From NCBI GenBank assembly GCA_947176715.1, contig CAMWRR010000052.1, positions 1-9,782 on the forward strand: a stretch of DNA of 9,782 nucleotides, read 5' to 3'. The notes under the pieces were generated by a model. It worked only from the letters and a program-made list of their open reading frames with translations. It did no database searches and was not told the origin of the DNA. This DNA comes from an uncultured Rikenellaceae bacterium. GTDB lineage: Bacteria; Bacteroidota; Bacteroidia; Bacteroidales; Rikenellaceae. Both the position numbers and the translations under genes were made by a program. Position 1 is the first letter of the stretch; each line of letters begins with the position of its first letter. This document shows positions 5,155-9,782 of this stretch, piece by piece.

Positions 5155-6045
5155 CTACTCCTTGTCGATATATCCGAAATTCTTCAACATGCGCTCGTTA
5201 TTGCGCCAGTCCTCACCCACCTTTACGAATATCTCGAGGAAGACCTTCTTCTGCAAAAACGCCTCCAGCTCCTTACGGGCCGCCGTCCCCACCTTTTTGA
5301 GCATAGCGCCCTTGTGGCCTATTATTATGCCCTTCTGCGAGTTGCGGGCCACGTATATTACCGCGCCTATGCGGTCTATCTCGGGGCTCTCCTTGTAGCT
5401 CTCTATCACCACCTCCACCGAGTAGGGTATCTCCTTGTCGAAGTTGAGCAATATCTGCCCGCGTATTATCTCCGAGGCGAAGAAACGCAACGGCTTGTCG
5501 GTGAGCGTGTCGGCGGGGAAATAGGGCTCGCCGGGGGGCAGAAGCTCCACTATCGCATTGAAGAGGTTGTCGATGTTGAAGTTGTTTGTGGCCGAAGTGG
5601 GGATTATGCGCGCCTCCGGCAAGAGTGTGCGCCACATGTCCACCTTGGCCGACAGCTTCTCCTCGTCGGCAAGGTCTATTTTATTGATGACCAATAGTGT
5701 AGGAATAGCCGATAGCTTCACCTTGTCGATGAAGTCGGAGTGTTTGGTGGCATCCTCCACCATGTCGGTAACATATAACAGCACGTCGGCATCGGCCAGC
5801 GCCCCCACCGAGAAGCGCAACATGCTCTCCTGTAGCTTGTAGTTGGGTTTGAGCACTCCCGGGGTATCGGAGTAGACTATCTGGAAATCGTCGCCGTTAA
5901 CTATCCCCATTATGCGATGGCGCGTGGTCTGCGCTTTGGATGTTATGATGGATATGCGTTCGCCAACGAGCGCGTTCATCAACGTAGACTTACCCACATT
6001 GGGGTTACCCACTATATTTACGAATCCCGATCTGAACATATTCAT
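5155..6045 (-). CDS. era: GTPase Era (ribosome assembly)
   Basis: A 296-residue GTPase that binds the 3' end of 16S rRNA and assists maturation of the small ribosomal subunit, acting in the cytoplasm and near the membrane. All G motifs are present: GNPNVGKST (13-21, P-loop), the TTRHR switch region (40-44), DTPG (60-63), NKID (121-124) and the SAT segment (151-153). The C-terminal KH domain has the QKGIIIGHKGAMLKKVG signature (237-253) that contacts the rRNA. The end FVKVGEDWRNNERML (273-287) is typical, and the length matches the family. The start is at 6045 (MNMFRSGFVNIVG); Met3 is a possible alternative. A GC-rich terminator-like hairpin ends 11 nt before the start codon. The neighbours (aldolase, cysteine-motif protein, MgtC protein) are not functional partners of Era. 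Confidence 0.97.
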   Translation of the reverse strand: MNMFRSGFVNIVGNPNVGKSTLMNALVGERISIITSKAQTTRHRIMGIVNGDDFQIVYSDTPGVLKPNYKLQESMLRFSVGALADADVLLYVTDMVEDATKHSDFIDKVKLSAIPTLLVINKIDLADEEKLSAKVDMWRTLLPEARIIPTSATNNFNIDNLFNAIVELLPPGEPYFPADTLTDKPLRFFASEIIRGQILLNFDKEIPYSVEVVIESYKESPEIDRIGAVIYVARNSQKGIIIGHKGAMLKKVGTAARKELEAFLQKKVFLEIFVKVGEDWRNNERMLKNFGYIDKE

Positions 6046-6056
6046 TACGTTTTAAA

Positions 6057-6088
6057 GGGGCCGCCCCGCAACATACCGCGGCGACCCC
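6057..6088 (-). terminator. GC-rich hairpin just before era (terminator of the aldolase gene or leader structure)
   Basis: On the minus strand GGGGTCGCC (6088-6080) pairs with GGCGGCCCC (6065-6057): nine pairs with one G-T. The loop can pair a little further. It is followed by TTTAAAACGTA and the era ATG at 6045. It could terminate the aldolase transcript, whose stop is 90 nt upstream, but the T-run is only three long. Placed this close to the ATG it could also act as a 5' leader structure affecting era. Confidence 0.5.
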
Positions 6089-6135
6089 CGAGATATTTTC
6101 AAGCACACCGTATACAATCCGGATGCCGGAACCGC

Positions 6136-6156
6136 TCCGATACCCGAAATATCGGA
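6136..6156 (-). promoter_or_regulatory. Inverted repeat downstream of the aldolase gene
   Basis: TCCGATA (6136-6142) and TATCGGA (6150-6156) form a perfect 7-bp dyad with a 7-nt centre, 22 nt after the aldolase stop codon on the minus strand. No T-run follows, so it may be an operator-like site or a 3' stem that protects the aldolase mRNA. Confidence 0.35.
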
Positions 6157-6177
6157 ACGAATATAACGCGGTTACTG

Positions 6178-6831
6178 TCAGATCATCTCCTTGGTGGCCT
6201 TCTCGAATATAGCCAACCCCTTGTCGGTCAGGGGATGATCGAGCAGGGCCATTATGCTCGACAGCGGCGAGGTTATCACGTCGGCACCCACCTCCAGACA
6301 CTGTATGATGTGCTGCACCGAGCGGATGGATGCGGCGAGCACCTCCGTCTGATAGCCGTAGTAGCGGTAGACGTTGACTATTCTCGACACTAGCTCTATG
6401 CCGTTTGAGCTGACATCGTCGAGACGCCCCACGAACGGCGACACGTAGCTCGCGCCCGCCTTGGCCGCCAGAAGAGCCTGCCCCAGCGAGAAGACGAGGG
6501 TGCAGTTGGTGCGTATGCCCATGTCGCTGAACGACTTGATGGCACGTATGCCGTCGGCGGTGCAGGGTACTTTGACCACTATCTGTTTATGTAACGCGGC
6601 CAGCTTCTTGCCCTCCTCTATCATGCCGTCGTAGTCGGTGGAGAGGACCTCGGCGCTCACATCGCCGGTAACTATGCCGCATATATCGACATAGTGTTTC
6701 ATTATCGCCTCGTTGCCCTTGACACCCTCTTTGGCCATGAGCGAGGGGTTGGTGGTAACGCCGTCGAGGATGCCCATCGATTCGGCCTTGGCGATCTGTT
6801 CGAGGTTCGCCGTGTCGATAAAGAATTTCAT
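6178..6831 (-). CDS. fsa: Fructose-6-phosphate aldolase / transaldolase-like enzyme
   Basis: A 217-residue class I aldolase of the small transaldolase (FSA/TalC) family. Members either cleave fructose 6-phosphate to dihydroxyacetone and glyceraldehyde 3-phosphate, or act as true transaldolases in the pentose phosphate pathway. The N-terminus MKFFIDTANLEQI (1-13) carries the conserved Asp6, and GVTTNPSL (24-31) is the family signature. Lys87 in VVKVPCTADG (85-94) is the Schiff-base lysine. NCTLVFSLGQALLAAKAGA and SPFVGRLDD follow in the expected order. The length (about 215-220) is right for the short, single-domain family rather than the 310-residue TalB type. The split between aldolase and transaldolase activity cannot be settled from what is visible. 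It lies 53 nt after the lipoprotein gene and is possibly co-transcribed with it. Hairpins follow its stop. Confidence 0.92.
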   Translation of the reverse strand: MKFFIDTANLEQIAKAESMGILDGVTTNPSLMAKEGVKGNEAIMKHYVDICGIVTGDVSAEVLSTDYDGMIEEGKKLAALHKQIVVKVPCTADGIRAIKSFSDMGIRTNCTLVFSLGQALLAAKAGASYVSPFVGRLDDVSSNGIELVSRIVNVYRYYGYQTEVLAASIRSVQHIIQCLEVGADVITSPLSSIMALLDHPLTDKGLAIFEKATKEMI

Positions 6832-6884
6832 AACATATCGTGTTTTTGATTCATTTCAGATTAGGGTCCGTACCGAGTGCCGGA

Positions 6885-8300
6885 TCAATACTCCTGATTC
6901 TCGCCGAACTCCTTGCCCTTGTGCCACAACTGGTTGCAGATGTCGTATGCGGGAATGTCTTTCACCGACACCTTTTTATTGCGGTCTACCAGATATATCA
7001 TAGGTATGGCGCCGAGGTCGTATATCTCCTCTTTTTCGAGGATGCCCTTGTCGTCCCACAGGTTTATCCACTTTCCGCCGTACTCCGGCTGAGATATTAT
7101 CTTGAGCCACTCCTCGCGGCTTTTGCCTATGTATATGGCGTATATCTGAAGCTCGCCGTCGTTCTCGTAGGAGCGTACGCAATCGGAGGTGTTCATGAGC
7201 CGCACCGCCTCGGAGCAGTTGCCGCAACCGGGGTTGTAGAAGAAATATACCTGCCACTTCTTGGGATGGGCCGTCGGGTCGTAACGTCTGCCGTCGGGCA
7301 ACACGAGGTCCATAGAGGCTACCGGTGTGCCGGGCAGATGGTTGCGGGCCATCTTCAGCTTGTAGCGATAGGGCTCTTTCTCCAAGTCGGTGTAGTTGTC
7401 CGACGCTATTATGCGCTCCAAGGCGTTGACGTAGATGAAGTGCTGTTTCATGGGCTGCGATTTGTCGCCGAAGAGCTTGTCCATCGTTCCGGTGACGAGA
7501 CGGAACATCCTCGGGTTTGACTCGCAACGGTCCAGAAACTCGTTTATGATGGCGTTGGCCTCATCCTCGGGCTTGCCGGAGAGGACGCTGAAATAGGTGA
7601 TTACGCGCTCCTTGGTCTTGGGGAAGAGCGTTATGCGCGGGTCCTCTATATATACGTGGTTCCAGTAGTTTTTGAGAGCCGTCTTGATATACTCGGGGTC
7701 GGTCTTGTCGTTGGCCGGCTCGGTCAGGGAGCTGACATATATGTCGACAAGCTCGCCCTTATGGCGTTTCATGAAATCGAGACTGTAATCGGTAAGTTCG
7801 GCGCGCGTCTCCATCTCCATCTTGTCGTAGAGGCGCACACTGTCCTCCACATATACGGCATAACCGCCGCCCAAAGCGTTGTTATAGCGGTTGTTTATGC
7901 TCTTGAAGCGGTCGAAATAGGGTGCGGTGGCCTCGTTGTATTCGGCTATCCGCTTCATCATGCGCGAACCCGACACCTCGCTTCTGCCGCTATATCCGTC
8001 GGCCTTTACCCTGATGCTCATCGACGGCTCGTCGTTATACAGATTGGCCAGCGGCTCGCTACCCAGAAAGAGGGTATAGACCCCATCGCGCACGGTGTCG
8101 CACCTGAGAACGAAATGTTCCGTCGCCGCCGTACTGTCCACATCGACATAATCGCATATATCCGGGTCGTAATAACGCAGATAGGCAGTGTTGCCTATCC
8201 CGGGATTGGTCATATCCACAGTCACGTTACCCGCATCGGTGCCGCATGACAAGAGCGACATAACCGGCACAATGGCACAAACAAAAGATTTGATATTCAT
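6885..8300 (-). CDS. Lipoprotein with C-terminal thioredoxin-like domain (DUF5106-type)
   Basis: A 471-residue predicted lipoprotein. Residues 1-18 are a short signal peptide ending in LLS with the lipidation cysteine at 19 (LLSC); the residues after it (GTD) fit either envelope membrane. Residues about 25-110 form a beta-rich N-terminal part. Residues about 115-310 are helical, with many charged residues, and match my recollection of DUF5106-type Bacteroidales proteins. Residues about 320-465 look thioredoxin-like: the lead-in LPGTPVASMDLVLPDGRRY, then WQVYFFYNPGCGNC with the active-site pair Cys359-Cys362, later LGAIPMIYLVD with the cis-proline at 433. This suggests a periplasm-facing thiol-disulfide reductase. 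The target is unknown. It lies 152 nt after pepT and 53 nt before the aldolase gene. DUF5106 is assigned from memory of the family, so the thioredoxin-like call is the safer one. Confidence 0.85.
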   Translation of the reverse strand: MNIKSFVCAIVPVMSLLSCGTDAGNVTVDMTNPGIGNTAYLRYYDPDICDYVDVDSTAATEHFVLRCDTVRDGVYTLFLGSEPLANLYNDEPSMSIRVKADGYSGRSEVSGSRMMKRIAEYNEATAPYFDRFKSINNRYNNALGGGYAVYVEDSVRLYDKMEMETRAELTDYSLDFMKRHKGELVDIYVSSLTEPANDKTDPEYIKTALKNYWNHVYIEDPRITLFPKTKERVITYFSVLSGKPEDEANAIINEFLDRCESNPRMFRLVTGTMDKLFGDKSQPMKQHFIYVNALERIIASDNYTDLEKEPYRYKLKMARNHLPGTPVASMDLVLPDGRRYDPTAHPKKWQVYFFYNPGCGNCSEAVRLMNTSDCVRSYENDGELQIYAIYIGKSREEWLKIISQPEYGGKWINLWDDKGILEKEEIYDLGAIPMIYLVDRNKKVSVKDIPAYDICNQLWHKGKEFGENQEY

Positions 8301-8429
8301 AACATTAACCTTATTACAGACACTCTCCGTCCACCGGAATCACCCGGCTCATGGAGAACATCGATACTTAAACCTCTCGACGCGATATCCCCGTATCACG
8401 CCGCATCTTCATTAAAATTTACTCCTCGT

Positions 8430-8445
8430 TCGGTTGCGGAACCGA
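8430..8445 (-). terminator. Small hairpin after pepT
   Basis: TCGGTT (8430-8435) and AACCGA (8440-8445) pair perfectly around a 4-nt loop, 7 nt after the pepT stop on the minus strand. An AT-rich stretch containing TTTT follows about 12 nt later. It may be a weak terminator. The rest of the 152-bp gap before the lipoprotein gene shows no promoter match and no convincing gene. Confidence 0.35.
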
Positions 8446-8452
8446 CGGCCTG

Positions 8453-9670
8453 TCACGCCTCGTATCCCACCGCCGAATATACTATCTCCTCTATCAGCCG
8501 CACGGCCGCCTCCATCGACTCTACGGCCACGAACTCGTATTTGCCGTGGAAGTTCTCTCCGCCCGCGAATATGTTGGGCGACGGCAACCCCATGAACGAG
8601 AGGCGCGCACCGTCGGTACCGCCGCGTACGGGGGTGACTGTCGGCTCTATGCCTATACGCCTCATGGACTCTATCGCCCTCTCCACTATGCGGTAGTTGT
8701 CGCCGGACAACACCTCGCCCATGTTGTAGTACTGGTCGGTAATATCCACCTCCACCGATACCTCGCCGTCCGCCAGCGACATGGCCGCACTGCGGAAGGT
8801 CTCCTTGCGTCGCTCGAAGCCGGCGCGGTCGTGGTCGCGTATTATGTAGTCGGCATGCGCGCACTCCACGCCTCCGTCTATCTCCGTCAGATGGTAGAAC
8901 CCCTCGTAACCCTCGGTGTTCTCCGGACGCTCGTCGGGCAACATGGCGTCGAAGCGTTGCAACAGCCTCAAAGCATTGCGCATCTTGCCCTTGGCATAGC
9001 CGGGGTGCACATTCACGCCGTGTACGGTCACCTTGGCCGAAGCGGCGTTGAATGTCTCGTACTCTATCATGCCGGCCCTGCCGCCGTCCACCGTGTAGGC
9101 GTAGTCGGCACCGAAACGCTCCACGTCGAAGCGGTCCACGCCACGCCCTATCTCCTCGTCGGGGGTAAAGGCTATGCAGACGCGGCCGTGCGGACGTTCG
9201 GGGTGAGCCGCTATCTCGCCCACGGCCGTCATTATCTCGGCCACACCGGCCTTGTCGTCGGCTCCGAGCAGGGTGGTGCCGTCGGTGACTATCAGGTGTT
9301 TGCCGCGATAAAACTTCAGCTCAGGGAACCTCTCCGACGACATAGTGACGCTATCGTTCAGCACAATGTCGCCGCCCTCGTAGAGCAACACTCTGGGTTT
9401 CACACCCTTGCCGCTCAGGTCGGGGGAGGTGTCCACATGCGATATGAACCCTATGGCCGGCGCGGGCCGGTCGGTATTGGCCTCTATGCGGGCCATCAGA
9501 TAGCCGTCGGCATCGACCGTGACATCGTCGAGCCCCATAGCCCTCAGCTCGTCGGCCAGCATCTCCATGAAAGGACGTTGCGTAGGCGTCGAGGGAAAGG
9601 TGTCGCTATGCGGGTCGGACTGCGTATCTTCGGCTACGTAACGCAAAAATCTGTCTGTCAGTTTTTCCAT
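8453..9670 (-). CDS. pepT: Peptidase T (tripeptide aminopeptidase)
   Basis: A 405-residue cytoplasmic metallopeptidase of the M20 family that removes the N-terminal residue from tripeptides, using two zinc ions. It is collinear with E. coli PepT (about 408 residues). The metal-binding and catalytic set is complete: His78 and Asp80 in SHVDTSPD, Asp138 in GADDKAG, Glu172-Glu173 in FTPDEE, Asp195 in TVDGG, and His375 in ENFHGKYEF. The PepT-typical strings FNAAS (207-211), NVHPG (220-224), TEGYEGFYHL (252-261) and RGGTDGARLSFMG (349-361) are all present. The start at 9670 (MEKLTDRFLRYV) aligns with the E. coli N-terminus and has GGGTGG just upstream; ATGs at 9679 and 9682 are in frame but would add only 3-4 residues. 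A strong terminator hairpin of the preceding gene ends just before these ATGs. Confidence 0.96.
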   Translation of the reverse strand: MEKLTDRFLRYVAEDTQSDPHSDTFPSTPTQRPFMEMLADELRAMGLDDVTVDADGYLMARIEANTDRPAPAIGFISHVDTSPDLSGKGVKPRVLLYEGGDIVLNDSVTMSSERFPELKFYRGKHLIVTDGTTLLGADDKAGVAEIMTAVGEIAAHPERPHGRVCIAFTPDEEIGRGVDRFDVERFGADYAYTVDGGRAGMIEYETFNAASAKVTVHGVNVHPGYAKGKMRNALRLLQRFDAMLPDERPENTEGYEGFYHLTEIDGGVECAHADYIIRDHDRAGFERRKETFRSAAMSLADGEVSVEVDITDQYYNMGEVLSGDNYRIVERAIESMRRIGIEPTVTPVRGGTDGARLSFMGLPSPNIFAGGENFHGKYEFVAVESMEAAVRLIEEIVYSAVGYEA

Positions 9671-9682
9671 GCCACCCATCAT

Positions 9683-9723
9683 GACAAAAGGGGAGAATGC
9701 AGGTCATCGACCGCATCCTCCCC
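9683..9723 (-). terminator. Intrinsic terminator of the gene upstream of pepT
   Basis: On the minus strand GGGGAG (9723-9718) pairs with CTCCCC (9695-9690). Inside, ATGC/GCAT and GGTC/GACC pair with one mismatch and one bulged base, closing on a 3-nt loop. TTTT (9689-9686) follows directly. The hairpin starts 1 nt after the TAA at 9725-9727, which is the classic position of a rho-independent terminator. Its T-run ends 3 nt before the first possible pepT ATG (9682), so pepT needs read-through or a promoter inside this very compact junction. Confidence 0.8.
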
Positions 9724-9724
9724 G

Positions 9725-9782
9725 TTAATCCGTGCAGGCAACCGCCGTAGTGATAGCGGCACCCTTGACGTAAAGAGATCTA
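9725..9782 (-). CDS. C-terminal end of an unidentified gene, cut by the window edge
   Basis: On the minus strand an open frame enters from the right edge and ends at TAA (9725-9727), giving the last 18 residues RSLYVKGAAITTAVACTD. The reading is supported by GC-rich codon choice like the neighbouring genes and by the strong terminator that begins right after the stop. The fragment is too short to identify the protein. The other two minus-strand frames are less convincing because neither places a stop beside the terminator. Confidence 0.5.
   Translation of the reverse strand, partial: RSLYVKGAAITTAVACTD

Noticed and set aside
8314..8412. Two tiny open frames in the gap before the lipoprotein gene: 8412-8368 (14 codons, with GAGGAG upstream) and 8361-8314 (15 codons)
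   Set aside because: They are too short to show coding bias, and no leader-peptide logic (runs of one amino acid, attenuator hairpins) accompanies them. Chance is sufficient.

Overview
The window looks like a chromosomal segment of a Bacteroidota bacterium, most likely of the order Bacteroidales. The evidence is promoter-like TTTG-N21-TAnnTTTG elements of the Bacteroides type, an outer-membrane-style lipoprotein with a Bacteroidales-type thioredoxin-like C-terminus (DUF5106-like), weak or absent Shine-Dalgarno sites, and protein sequences that resemble Bacteroidales homologues. The DNA is GC-rich, yet isoleucine is written almost only with ATA (by hand count about 47 of 51 Ile codons in the first gene). 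No transposase, phage gene, CRISPR array, rRNA or tRNA was seen.

Layout. 1-377 is non-coding. It holds a degenerate dispersed intergenic element (copy A, about 1-157) whose outer end looks like an intrinsic terminator, then a 74-bp tandem repeat (161-357) in which each unit carries a promoter-like pair of boxes and a hairpin. On the + strand follow a MATE-family exporter and, overlapping it by 17 nt, a class I/II PLP aminotransferase; these two form an operon. Convergent to them is a minus-strand uracil-DNA-glycosylase-superfamily protein. 3592-3944 is non-coding and holds copy B of the dispersed element, in inverted orientation relative to copy A.

From 3945 to the right edge every gene is on the minus strand. 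In transcription order they are: the last 18 codons of an unidentified gene with its terminator, peptidase T, a lipoprotein with a CxxC thioredoxin-like domain, a fructose-6-phosphate aldolase/transaldolase-like enzyme, the GTPase Era, a C_GCAxxG_C_C cysteine-motif protein, and an MgtC/SapB-family membrane protein. Spacing suggests that era, the C_GCAxxG protein and the MgtC protein are co-transcribed. A GC-rich terminator-like hairpin sits directly before the era start codon, and another before pepT.

The coding content is ordinary housekeeping and accessory metabolism: efflux, amino-acid transamination, base-excision repair, peptide trimming, sugar-phosphate metabolism and ribosome assembly. 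The unusual content is in the non-coding DNA. The 74-bp units keep their box spacing exactly, while the hairpin arms around the -33 box change sequence and still pair. The two copies of the dispersed element are both placed between the end of one transcription unit and the start of the next, with a terminator-like end upstream and a TTRCCGGACA-containing end facing the downstream gene.
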